From NCBI GenBank assembly GCA_913058165.1, contig CAJXQV010000027.1, positions 1 to 9,914 of the forward strand: a DNA stretch of 9,914 nucleotides, read 5' to 3'. Each line of letters starts with the position of its first letter. The first letter of the stretch is position 1. The notes below the pieces were generated by a model that was given only the letters and a program-made list of their open reading frames with translations, was not told the DNA's origin and did no database searches. Of the stretch, positions 1-6,345 are shown in pieces. The position numbers were made by a program, and so were the translations under genes. Source of the DNA: an uncultured Chromatiales bacterium. GTDB lineage: Bacteria; Pseudomonadota; Gammaproteobacteria; Steroidobacterales; GCA-2729495.

Positions 1-43
1 ACAGAGTAGATCGTCGGCAGCGTCAGATGTGTATAAGAGACAG
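1..43 (+). other. Illumina Nextera adapter with i5 index (non-biological)
   Basis: Bases 11-43 match the Nextera read-1 transposon adapter from memory, ending in the 19-bp mosaic end AGATGTGTATAAGAGACAG at 25-43. Bases 3-10 (AGAGTAGA) match the Nextera i5 index I know as S504/N504, and bases 1-2 fit the end of the P5 primer. This is library sequence left on the contig. Genomic sequence starts at 44. Confidence 0.97.
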
Positions 44-691
44 GAGATGTTCAACCTGCACATCCGGAAACTCGCGTGGCATTAACTCGGTGACTACTTC
101 ACGCCAAAGGCGCGAGGTTTCTAAGACATTTGATTTGTCGACGGAGGTGACTTTGCCGCGACGCTGTTGAGCCATTTGCCCGGCAATACGCAATACGCGT
201 TCAATCTCACTGCGCGTGTAGGTGCAGACATCTGTAGCACTGTCTTTGGTACGTTCCTTTTTGCCAAAGTAAATGCCGCCGGTGAGTTCGCGCACGACAA
301 TCATGTCGACCCCTTCGAGAAGTTCAGCACGGATAGGTGAGGCGCCGGCAAGAACTTTATTCACGGCCACCGGACGAATGTTTGCGAACACATTCAATAC
401 CGCGCGAAGCCGGAGCAGGCCACGTTCGGGGCGTGATTCGGTAGGTACGTTATCCCACTTCGGGCCACCGACCGCACCAAGCAAAACTGCTGCGGCATCT
501 TCACAGACAGCCGCTGTGCTGGCAGGGAACGGGTCGTTCTCAGCATCAAGCGCCACGCCGCCGATTAGGCCTTCCGGCATGTCGAACTCGTGACCGAACT
601 TAGCCGCTATGGCATTGAGTACTTTTACCGCTTCGGCAGTAACTTCCGGACCGATTCCATCGCCTGGGAGAATAGCTATTGTTGCTTTCAT
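44..691 (-). CDS. leuB: 3-isopropylmalate dehydrogenase LeuB, 3' part missing
   Basis: LeuB oxidatively decarboxylates (2R,3S)-3-isopropylmalate to 2-ketoisocaproate with NAD+ in the cytoplasm, the third leucine-specific step. The first 216 of roughly 355-360 residues are present. Visible signatures are GDGIGPEV at 10-17, LLGAVGGPKWD at 70-80, and the substrate-contacting residues by homology: Arg96, Arg106, Arg134, Tyr141 and Lys186 (in SVDKSNVLETSR). The Mg-binding aspartates of the second half lie past the contig end. The frame appears to run on into the adapter as LSLIHI and a stop, but that tail is artificial. I start at the ATG at 691 because it overlaps the leuD stop as ATGA, a usual coupling arrangement. 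A GTG at 700 would only extend into leuD. No strong Shine-Dalgarno is seen, which fits coupling to leuD. Last gene visible of the leu operon. Confidence 0.96.
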
Positions 692-1272
692 GGCTGCCAC
701 GAGCGGTTGCTTTCAAACCGTCCAATGTTGTCGATGTTCTGCATAAGGTAGCCCGTTTGATCGATACCTTCGAGAATGCAATGACGGGCAAAGTTATCGA
801 TAGGAAAGGTAACCGCTTTACCTGTCGGCAGTCGCAGTTCGCGCGCCTCAAGGTCGACGGTTACTTCCGCACCTGGGTTGGCCAGCAACCATTGGTGAGT
901 ATCATTATCAACAATGACAGGCACTAAACCATTTTTAAGTGAGTTATTGCGAAAAATATCCGCGATCTCACTGCTGATTACCGCACGTATGCCGAAATCA
1001 AAAAGAGACCAGGGCGCATGCTCGCGTGATGAGCCACAACCGAAGTTGCGACCGGCTACAAGGAATTTGCAATCAGCAATGTCGGGCGCGTTCAGTGGGA
1101 AATCTTTAATAGCGTTTCCCTGTGCGTCGAAACGCCAGTCGGCAAAAAGTGCTTTACCGATGCCATCGCGCGTTGTGGTGGTAAGGAACCGTGCCGGAAT
1201 GATCTGGTCAGTGTCGACGTCATCAATTGGTAATACGGTTGTTTTGGAGGTGAGTTGCGTTAACTGTTCCAT
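688..1272 (-). CDS. leuD: 3-isopropylmalate dehydratase small subunit LeuD
   Basis: Small subunit of isopropylmalate isomerase. With LeuC it converts 2-isopropylmalate to 3-isopropylmalate through an isopropylmaleate intermediate. The 194 residues carry DVDTDQIIPARFL at about 18-30 and the swivel-domain motif GCGSSREHAPW at 78-88, which supplies substrate-binding residues. Length is slightly below the usual 200-215. The start is the ATG at 1272. The frame stays open to 1311, but that would run into leuC, and MEQLTQLTSKTT matches the expected LeuD N-terminus. AGGA overlaps the leuC stop codon about 11 bases upstream of the start. The gene lies 13 bases after leuC and overlaps leuB by 4 bases, so the three genes are clearly cotranscribed. 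The N-terminal segment IPARFL differs from the IPKQFL usual in enteric LeuD. Confidence 0.96.
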   Translation of the reverse strand: MEQLTQLTSKTTVLPIDDVDTDQIIPARFLTTTTRDGIGKALFADWRFDAQGNAIKDFPLNAPDIADCKFLVAGRNFGCGSSREHAPWSLFDFGIRAVISSEIADIFRNNSLKNGLVPVIVDNDTHQWLLANPGAEVTVDLEARELRLPTGKAVTFPIDNFARHCILEGIDQTGYLMQNIDNIGRFESNRSWQP

Positions 1273-1285
1273 GATATACGGGGTC

Positions 1286-2692
1286 CTAAATATAGTCGCG
1301 CGGATCGGCAATTACGCCGGCTATGGCTGATGCTGTTGCCGTCTCAGGGCTGGCCAGGACGGTACGACCGCCGGGCCCCTGGCGGCCTTCGAAGTTACGG
1401 TTGCTGGTGCTGACACACAACTGGCCTTTGCCCAGCTTATCGCTGTTCATGCCAAGACACATTGAGCAGCCGGCTTCACGCCATTCGGCACCGGCAGCAG
1501 TGAATATCTTATGCAGGCCTTCAGCTTCGGCCTGAACCTTCAGCGCTTCAGAGCCGGGAACAATCATCATGCGAACGTTGCTGGCAACCTTCTTTCCATC
1601 GAGCATTTTTGCAACCGAATGCAAGTCAGTCATACGCGAGTTCGTGCAGCTACCAACGAAGACAATATCGACTTTGGTGCCGAGCATCGGTTGGTCTGCC
1701 TTAACCTGCATGTAGTCGATGGCCTTGTTAAAGCTAAGATCGCCAATCTTCGGAATGGGTTTGCTAATTGATACGACCATGCCGGGATTAGTACCGAAGG
1801 TAACCTGTGGTTCCAGATCAGATATATCGAGACTCACTTCTTTATCGAAACTGGCATCAGCGTCCGTCTTTAAGCTTTTCCAGCGTTTAACCGCGGTATC
1901 CCAGTCTGCACCCTGAGGTGCTTTGTCGCGTCCTTTCATGTACGCAAAAGTGGTTTCGTCGGGGGCAATCATGCCTGCACGTGCACCAGCCTCAATGGAC
2001 ATGTTGCAGATGGTCATGCGCTCGTCCATGTTCAAGTCACGAATCGTTTCACCACGATATTCAATAACATGACCTGTGCCGCCGTCAACGCCGATCTTAC
2101 CGATCAGCGCGAGGATAATATCCTTGGCCGAGACGCCCGGTTGCAGCTTGCCAGTAATGTTCACGGCCATTGATTTTGCTTTGCGCTGCAACAGACACTG
2201 GGTGGCAAGCACATGGCCAACTTCTGTGGTGCCGATGCCGAAACCGAGTGCGCCGAACGCACCGTGGGTAGACGAGTGACTGTCACCGCAGACGATGGTT
2301 TTGCCTGGCTGAGTCGCGCCGATTTCCGGGCCTATAACATGGACGATGCCACGGTGATGATCGCCAAAGCCATGCAACTCAATACCGAACTCTTCGCAGT
2401 TAACAATCATCTGGCGAATTTGTTTGGCGGGTTCAGGAGCGGATATGGCCGGATCATCAAGCACCGATAAGTCCTTAACCGGGACAGTAGGCGTTGAGTG
2501 ATCCATGGTTGCCAGCATGAGATCGGGGCGCCGCACAGGAAGTTTGTTTTCACGCAGCATGTTGAATGCCTGCGGTGTGGTTACTTCATGCACTATGTGC
2601 AGATCAATGTAAAACACCGCTGGTGTCTGTTCGCTTTCAGGAACAACGACGTGATCGTCCCAGACTTTGTCGAATAAAGTTTTTCCACCCAT
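1286..2692 (-). CDS. leuC: 3-isopropylmalate dehydratase large subunit LeuC
   Basis: Large, iron-sulfur subunit of isopropylmalate isomerase, aconitase superfamily, cytoplasmic, partner of LeuD. The 468 residues are the normal length of the bacterial LeuC group. The N-terminus MGGKTLFDKVWDDHVV is typical. GDSHSSTHGAFGALGFGIG at 136-154 forms part of the active site. The three [4Fe-4S] ligands are visible as Cys349 (VGSCTNSR) and Cys409/Cys412 (AGCSMCLGMN), so the cluster should be functional. A GGAG lies about 11 bases before the ATG at 2692. It follows ilvE after a 147-base spacer containing a large hairpin and precedes leuD by 13 bases. Confidence 0.97.
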   Translation of the reverse strand: MGGKTLFDKVWDDHVVVPESEQTPAVFYIDLHIVHEVTTPQAFNMLRENKLPVRRPDLMLATMDHSTPTVPVKDLSVLDDPAISAPEPAKQIRQMIVNCEEFGIELHGFGDHHRGIVHVIGPEIGATQPGKTIVCGDSHSSTHGAFGALGFGIGTTEVGHVLATQCLLQRKAKSMAVNITGKLQPGVSAKDIILALIGKIGVDGGTGHVIEYRGETIRDLNMDERMTICNMSIEAGARAGMIAPDETTFAYMKGRDKAPQGADWDTAVKRWKSLKTDADASFDKEVSLDISDLEPQVTFGTNPGMVVSISKPIPKIGDLSFNKAIDYMQVKADQPMLGTKVDIVFVGSCTNSRMTDLHSVAKMLDGKKVASNVRMMIVPGSEALKVQAEAEGLHKIFTAAGAEWREAGCSMCLGMNSDKLGKGQLCVSTSNRNFEGRQGPGGRTVLASPETATASAIAGVIADPRDYI

Positions 2693-2758
2693 GACGGAGT
2701 GTTCTCCAGTTTAATGCGAATGAGTAATTCGTATTTTTAATGCTATGTGTATTAAGTC

Positions 2759-2819
2759 CGCAGTTCCCGATGTCTGTGCCGTATGCGTTGTTATTAGCGG
2801 CAAGAACATCGGAGCTGCG
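2759..2819 (-). other. Two-tier RNA hairpin in the ilvE-leuC spacer
   Basis: Read on the minus strand, CGCAG then UCCGAUGU (arm 2819-2806) pairs with ACAUCGGG then CUGCG (arm 2773-2759) across a small internal loop. Inside it UGCCG (2802-2798) pairs with CGGCA (2781-2777), leaving a 16-base apical loop. That gives about 18 pairs, one of them a wobble. The 3' side continues GACUUAAUAC, not a U tract, so it is not a standard intrinsic terminator. A role in mRNA processing, 3'-end protection of leuA-ilvE mRNA or tuning of leuC is possible. Structure is seen; function is inference. Confidence 0.6.
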
Positions 2820-2839
2820 AATGTTGGGGCGGCCGGAGC

Positions 2840-3763
2840 CTACTTAAGTGCTGTTAGCCAGCCCCATTTATCGTCGGTCTTACCCGAGAATAGGCCGAAG
2901 AATACATCTTGCAGGCGTTTGGTGATCTCTCCACGTTCGCTGTTACCGACAGGCAGACGATCGACCGAACGCACTGGTGTGATTTCGGCAGCAGTGCCGG
3001 TCAGGAAGATTTCATCTGCTATATAGAGCATCTCGCGCGGAATGGATTGTTGCACGATTTCAATACCCGCTTCTTTCGCCAGCACCATTACGCTGTGACG
3101 GGTAATGCCGGTAAGGATGGATGCTGCTGCGCCGGGGGTGTAAACCACACCATCTTTAATAACGAAAATATTTTCTCCGGCACCTTCAGATACCGTGCCA
3201 TCGGTCGATAGAGCAATGCCTTCATCAAAGCCACGATCACGGGCTTCCATGCTAATAAGTGTGCTGGACAGGTAATTGCCACCGGCCTTAGCCAGAGCTG
3301 GAATGGTATTCGGGGCTACGCGCTGCCAAGAAGAAATACAGACATCGACGCCGTTTTCTAAGGCGTCCGCGCCCAGGTATGTTCCCCATTGCCAAGCGGC
3401 AACCGAGAGGTCAACCGGATGACTCGCGCTGGGAGCCAGACCGATTTCACCGTATCCGCGATAGGCGATAGGGCGGATATAAGCGCCATCGTCAAGATTG
3501 TTTTTCACAACCAATTCGCAACAGACGGTATTCAGCTCATCAACAGACCACTTCATCGGCATGCGATGAATTTTTGCCGATTCCAGCATGCGCTTGGTGT
3601 GCGCATTTAGGCGAAATGCTTTTGAACCATCGGGTGTCTTGTATACACGGATTCCCTCAAATACGGATGATCCGTAATGCAGAGCATGCGTCATTACATG
3701 AACCTTGGCATCCTCCCAGGGAACCATTTCACCGTTGTGCCAAATCCATTCGCTCTTATTCAT
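2840..3763 (-). CDS. ilvE: Branched-chain amino acid aminotransferase IlvE
   Basis: PLP-dependent class IV aminotransferase that transfers the amino group between glutamate and the 2-keto acids of leucine, isoleucine and valine; here it would complete leucine synthesis. The 307 residues match the usual length. The internal aldimine lysine is Lys159 in LAKAGGNYLSS. EGAGENIF at 193-200, the loop GTAAEITPVRSVD and the C-terminal FFGLFSGKTDDKWGW are hallmarks of proteobacterial IlvE. A strong AAGGAG (3780-3775) sits 11 bases before the ATG at 3763. The gene begins 36 bases after leuA, with a perfect hairpin on the leuA stop codon in between. Lying between leuA and leuC, it makes the operon self-sufficient for the last step. 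Confidence 0.97.
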   Translation of the reverse strand: MNKSEWIWHNGEMVPWEDAKVHVMTHALHYGSSVFEGIRVYKTPDGSKAFRLNAHTKRMLESAKIHRMPMKWSVDELNTVCCELVVKNNLDDGAYIRPIAYRGYGEIGLAPSASHPVDLSVAAWQWGTYLGADALENGVDVCISSWQRVAPNTIPALAKAGGNYLSSTLISMEARDRGFDEGIALSTDGTVSEGAGENIFVIKDGVVYTPGAAASILTGITRHSVMVLAKEAGIEIVQQSIPREMLYIADEIFLTGTAAEITPVRSVDRLPVGNSERGEITKRLQDVFFGLFSGKTDDKWGWLTALK

Positions 3764-3783
3764 TGCTGTGCTATCTCCTTAAA

Positions 3784-3803
3784 CTGATACCTTTTGGTAT
3801 CAG
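3784..3803 (-). other. Perfect 8-bp hairpin on the leuA stop codon
   Basis: CTGATACC and GGTATCAG are perfect inverted arms separated by TTTT on the plus strand (AAAA in the mRNA). The upstream mRNA arm contains the leuA stop codon (3802-3800). The downstream arm is followed by TTTAAGGAG, which contains the ilvE ribosome binding site. The T tract is only three long, so it is unlikely to be an efficient terminator. It may affect mRNA stability or the relative translation of leuA and ilvE (inference). Confidence 0.6.
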
Positions 3804-5374
3804 ATATGTGCAGTCTTGGTTTTATCCCCACCAGTGCTTGGCGTGCCGGACTCGATGCGCCGACCGATGCGATTAATTACTTCCAGATAGGCGAGGGCGC
3901 CTGCCTCGACGATATTGGTGCTGACTCCGTGACCCCGGTAGCTTTCGCCATTGTACTCTGCGGTGGCAGTGACCTCACCCTGAGCGTCTTCACCAACCGT
4001 TACGCTGTTCACCTGAAACTTCTTCAGCTTCAAGGTTACTGTCGTTGCCTGCTCGAGTGCGATAAATACAGATTCCACCGGGCCATCGCCCTGTGCGCTG
4101 GCGGTAATAGAGCGTCCATCATTATGGATCAGCGTAACTTCGGCTTTCGCACCAGCCTTTTTGCTGGAAGAAAAGCTGAGGTCTGCCAAAGACCAGGGCC
4201 CAGGTTGCTTGCCACCGGTGTGCATAATAATGGCTTCAATATCAGCATCGAACAGTTCTTTCTTGCGATCGGCAAGTTTTTTGAACTCGTCAAATGCCCG
4301 CACGAGTTCCTCATCGCTCGGATCAAAGCCGAGCGATTGAACACGATCGCGGAACGCATGCTTACCGCTGTGTTTGCCGAGTACGAGGCTGTTTGCTTTA
4401 ATGCCGATGTCTGCCGGCTTCATGATTTCGTAAGTCTCTGCATTCTGCAGTACGCCATGCTGATGAATACCCGCTTCATGAGCAAATGCATTTTCACCCA
4501 CAATGGCTTTGTTGCGTGGAATCGACATGCCGGTGATGGTTGAGACCAGTTTGGCCGTCGGGTATAACTTGCGGGTATCTAGGCCGGTGTCGATACCAAA
4601 GTAATCGGCCCGCGTTTTGAGCGCCATAACAATTTCTTCAAGTGAGCAGTTGCCGGCCCGTTCACCAATGCCGTTTATGGTGCACTCAATTTGACGCGCA
4701 CCGGCAGTCACTGCGGCAAGACTATTGGCCACGGCCATGCCCAGATCGTTGTGGCAATGCACACTAAGTACGATGTCATCAATGCCTGCAACGTTCTGCT
4801 TGAGGTAGCTGAACAGGTTGGCAAACTCGCCGGGCACGGTGTAACCCACGGTGTCCGGAATATTGACAGTGGTAACGCCGGCTTCAATCACTGCCGCCAC
4901 CACATCGGCCAAAAAGGCCGGTTCAGTGCGCGAAGCGTCTTCAGGAGAGAACTCAACCTGTGCGCAAAGCGACTTGGCCTGCTGCACCCCAGCTACCGCC
5001 CTGCGGATGATTTCTTCTTTCGCCATGTGTAACTTGTATTCGCGATGAATTTCGCTGGTGGCAAGAAATACATGGATGCGTTGGCTCTCTGCGGGCTTTA
5101 CCGCAGCAGCAACTTTCTCGATATCGTCGGGATGACAGCGGGCGAGGCCACAGATAGTAGGGCCCTGGATTTCGCTGGCGATTGCCTGAACCGATTCAAA
5201 GTCACCGGGTGAGGCTGCCGGAAACCCGGCCTCGATGACGTCAACCTTGAGATCGTTCAGAGCAGCGGCAACCCGAAGTTTTTCGCGCAGCGTCATGCTG
5301 CAGCCGGGTGCCTGCTCACCATCTCTTAATGTCGTGTCAAAAATGATGACGCGATCATCCGCTTGATTGCTCAT
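3800..5374 (-). CDS. leuA: 2-isopropylmalate synthase LeuA
   Basis: First committed enzyme of leucine synthesis: condenses acetyl-CoA with 2-ketoisovalerate to 2-isopropylmalate and is normally feedback-inhibited by leucine. The 524 residues fit the long bacterial LeuA. A DRE-TIM metallolyase barrel occupies about residues 8-280, with FDTTLRDGEQAPG at 12-24, HCHNDLG at 206-212 and NGIGERAGNCSLEE at 234-247. Likely metal ligands are Asp13, His206, His208 and Asn242. The linker follows, with the GENAFAHEAGIHQHG motif at 293-307. The C-terminal regulatory LeuA dimer domain runs from about 390 to the end. The ATG at 5374 is preceded by GGAGAG at good spacing. It is the first enzyme gene of the operon, 80 bases downstream of the attenuator's T tract, so its expression should depend on leucyl-tRNA supply. 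Followed by ilvE. Confidence 0.97.
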   Translation of the reverse strand: MSNQADDRVIIFDTTLRDGEQAPGCSMTLREKLRVAAALNDLKVDVIEAGFPAASPGDFESVQAIASEIQGPTICGLARCHPDDIEKVAAAVKPAESQRIHVFLATSEIHREYKLHMAKEEIIRRAVAGVQQAKSLCAQVEFSPEDASRTEPAFLADVVAAVIEAGVTTVNIPDTVGYTVPGEFANLFSYLKQNVAGIDDIVLSVHCHNDLGMAVANSLAAVTAGARQIECTINGIGERAGNCSLEEIVMALKTRADYFGIDTGLDTRKLYPTAKLVSTITGMSIPRNKAIVGENAFAHEAGIHQHGVLQNAETYEIMKPADIGIKANSLVLGKHSGKHAFRDRVQSLGFDPSDEELVRAFDEFKKLADRKKELFDADIEAIIMHTGGKQPGPWSLADLSFSSSKKAGAKAEVTLIHNDGRSITASAQGDGPVESVFIALEQATTVTLKLKKFQVNSVTVGEDAQGEVTATAEYNGESYRGHGVSTNIVEAGALAYLEVINRIGRRIESGTPSTGGDKTKTAHI

Positions 5375-5454
5375 CTTGCTCTCTCCATTGCTGTAACTTT
5401 AATATACCGCCTGAGCCGCTGGTCTTACAGTCACAATCTGACGGCTTTCAGCAC

Positions 5455-5490
5455 AAAAAAAACCCCGCGACCATTTGGTGCGGGGTTTTT
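5455..5490 (-). terminator. Attenuator terminator hairpin (segments 3 and 4) before leuA
   Basis: On the minus strand ACCCCGC then ACC (5486-5477) pairs with GGT then GCGGGGT (5472-5462) around an AAAU loop, with one bulged C. It is followed by an unbroken T8 (5462-5455). A-rich flanks (5490-5486) extend the stem against the T tract. This is a textbook intrinsic terminator lying 80 bases before the leuA start, inside the leader, so it acts as a conditional terminator. The symmetric A/T flanks would also let it work in the other direction. Confidence 0.9.
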
Positions 5491-5574
5491 CAGTAACTTG
5501 TTTCTCTATTACCCGGTTATAGGTCCGCACCACCGTGTCGCCTTTGTAGGCAGCCGCAGAAGCAGCAGGTGACG
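5476..5574 (-). promoter_or_regulatory. Leucine attenuator: mutually exclusive leader pairings 1:2 and 2:3
   Basis: Segment 1, CGUCACC (5574-5568), covers the Arg-His codons and the first base of the Leu run. It can pair with segment 2, GGUGGUG (5534-5528): seven pairs, two of them wobble. Segment 2 shifted slightly, UGGUGCGG (5532-5525), is perfectly complementary over 8 bases to CCGCACCA (5483-5476), which is segment 3, the 5' arm of the terminator. A ribosome stalled on the Leu codons would cover segment 1, free segment 2 to capture segment 3, and so prevent the terminator. Pairings are read from the sequence; the mechanism is inferred from known amino-acid operon leaders. Confidence 0.8.
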
Positions 5575-5625
5575 AATACTCGTCTCCCTTCGGGCAATAG
5601 CTGGTTTCACTCTGATACTGTACAT
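5509..5625 (-). CDS. leuL: Leucine operon leader peptide (start uncertain)
   Basis: A short frame upstream of the attenuator reads IRHLLLLRLPTKATRW near its middle. The codons at 5568-5551 are CTG CTG CTT CTG CGG CTG, so five of six consecutive codons are Leu. The stop TAA is at 5511-5509, 19 bases before the terminator stem region. Starting at the ATG at 5625 gives 38 codons, longer than the 28-residue LeuL of E. coli. That ATG has GGGAA only two bases away and would coincide with the predicted transcription start. The alternative is the ATT at 5577, which has an ideal AAGGGAG six bases upstream and gives a 22-residue peptide; GTG at 5610 is also possible. The Leu run and its place in the RNA structure are the evidence; the start is not settled. 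Confidence 0.65.
   Translation of the reverse strand: MYSIRVKPAIARRETSIRHLLLLRLPTKATRWCGPITG
5584..5590 (-). promoter_or_regulatory. Strong Shine-Dalgarno AAGGGAG ahead of the Leu codon run
   Basis: AAGGGAG (5590-5584) lies six bases before an in-frame ATT (5577-5575) and 15 bases before the first Leu codon. No ATG, GTG or TTG stands at the right distance in the Leu frame. Either the leader peptide starts at the rare codon ATT, or the match is chance, or the base at 5575 is an assembly error. Confidence 0.4.
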
Positions 5626-5631
5626 TTCCCA

Positions 5632-5660
5632 ATTTTCATGGAATTGCACCATTCTGTCAA
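5632..5660 (-). promoter_or_regulatory. Candidate sigma-70 promoter of the leu operon
   Basis: A perfect -35 box TTGACA (5660-5655) is followed 17 bases later by GAAAAT (5637-5632), four of six matches to the -10 consensus. The predicted transcription start is near 5625, which gives a leader of about 135 bases up to the end of the terminator stem. That is in the range of known attenuated operons. The -10 is imperfect, so this is a good candidate rather than a firm call. Confidence 0.5.
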
Positions 5661-6290
5661 CCTCAAGCGCTTGATTCGCGTCCCTAATTTGTGCGGAGCC
5701 CGGGTTGAGATCCGGCCGGTACAGCAACTGATGCGGCACCTCGTCATAGCGACCAAGTCTGTATGAGCCTCTGTCAATTTTACCACCTCGGCATTAGATT
5801 AATCCGCTAAGGTATTAAAAAAAAAGAAGTTAGTTGCCCCACATCTAAAAGAAGGTGTTGGCCTTGGGTGCGGTTGTGGCGATGTCGGCAGAGTATTGGA
5901 TGGTTTGCGTGGGAACGTGGCAGTGAGCACCAGTCGGCTGCTTAATAAAACAATCGGATGGGCTCCGTGGAATTATTCTTGTTTGAGAGGTGTCTTAATT
6001 GCGTCAGAGGCAGCCAAGTTAGGCAGAGAGCTTGACGAAAAAAGGTTAAGCAAAATGCTGGCGTTCATTGCTGCTTGTGCTATCCTGCCGCCGCTCTATG
6101 CAACCAGACTTATATTGTCTGTCAGCACGGGTCGGAGCAATTGCTAAAGTTCGCTTTTGTTTGTTCCGGTCTGTATAAATAGGGTTCTGCTGTGGGGGCG
6201 GGCTATAAGAATGACGCAAGGTTTGCCGCGGATGTTTCGGTGTAACTTGTGTAGTAGAGTTGCTGCAGGCGTGGCCGCTCGAACAGAACG
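5661..6290. other. Divergent intergenic region without a recognised gene
   Basis: The leu operon leaves to the left and the TonB cluster to the right, so this stretch separates divergent promoters. The frame of the leader peptide stays open on the minus strand to a GTG at 5739 and slightly beyond, without an RBS or recognisable protein. A plus-strand frame at 5896-6147 (83 codons) has no good RBS at its first ATG and no family resemblance. Its last 30 codons, from an ATG at 6055 with AAGG nine bases upstream, would encode a hydrophobic peptide beginning MLAFIAACAILPPLYA; this is weak. There is a run of nine A at 5817-5825. No tRNA, repeat array or clear Fur box was seen. Confidence 0.6.
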
Positions 6291-6319
6291 TTTTCCCATA
6301 GCCATTTACACAATCTAAT
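6291..6319 (+). promoter_or_regulatory. Candidate promoter of the TonB2-type operon
   Basis: TTTTCC (6291-6296) and TCTAAT (6314-6319, five of six to the -10 consensus) are spaced 17 bases apart. They would start transcription near 6326, just before the ribosome binding site at 6333-6340. The -35 is poor. A second possibility is TATAAA at 6174-6179 with TTCGCT at 6150-6155 (18-base spacing), which would give a leader of about 160 bases. No Fur operator is recognisable near either. Confidence 0.28.
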
Positions 6320-6345
6320 TCACTCCGTTGAGAAGGGGAGACTTC

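Noticed and set aside
692..700. Earlier LeuB start at the GTG at 700.
   Set aside because: It adds only three residues inside leuD; the ATG at 691 gives the ATGA overlap and the usual MKATIAILPGDGIG start.
1273..1311. Earlier LeuD start at 1311.
   Set aside because: It would overlap leuC and add residues foreign to the family; the ATG at 1272 fits the spacing and family N-terminus.
3794..4543. A 249-codon open frame on the plus strand opposite leuA.
   Set aside because: It lies wholly antisense to the strongly conserved leuA 3' half, has no family resemblance and no RBS; shadow frame.
5399..5632. A 77-codon minus-strand frame through the leu leader and terminator.
   Set aside because: It runs through the attenuator hairpin and T tract, has no family resemblance, and is out of frame with the Leu codon run.
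5826..5880. A minus-strand terminator ending in the T9 run opposite 5817-5825.
   Set aside because: Upstream pairing (GCC..CAC with GTG.GGC) is only two short blocks with an internal loop, and no minus-strand gene is seen to its right.
5896..6147. An 83-codon plus-strand frame in the divergent spacer.
   Set aside because: No convincing RBS, no recognisable domain and unremarkable composition; mentioned only within the intergenic entry.
6150..6345. A Fur box controlling the TonB2-type operon.
   Set aside because: TonB systems are often iron-regulated, but no stretch resembles the GATAATGATAATCATTATC consensus.
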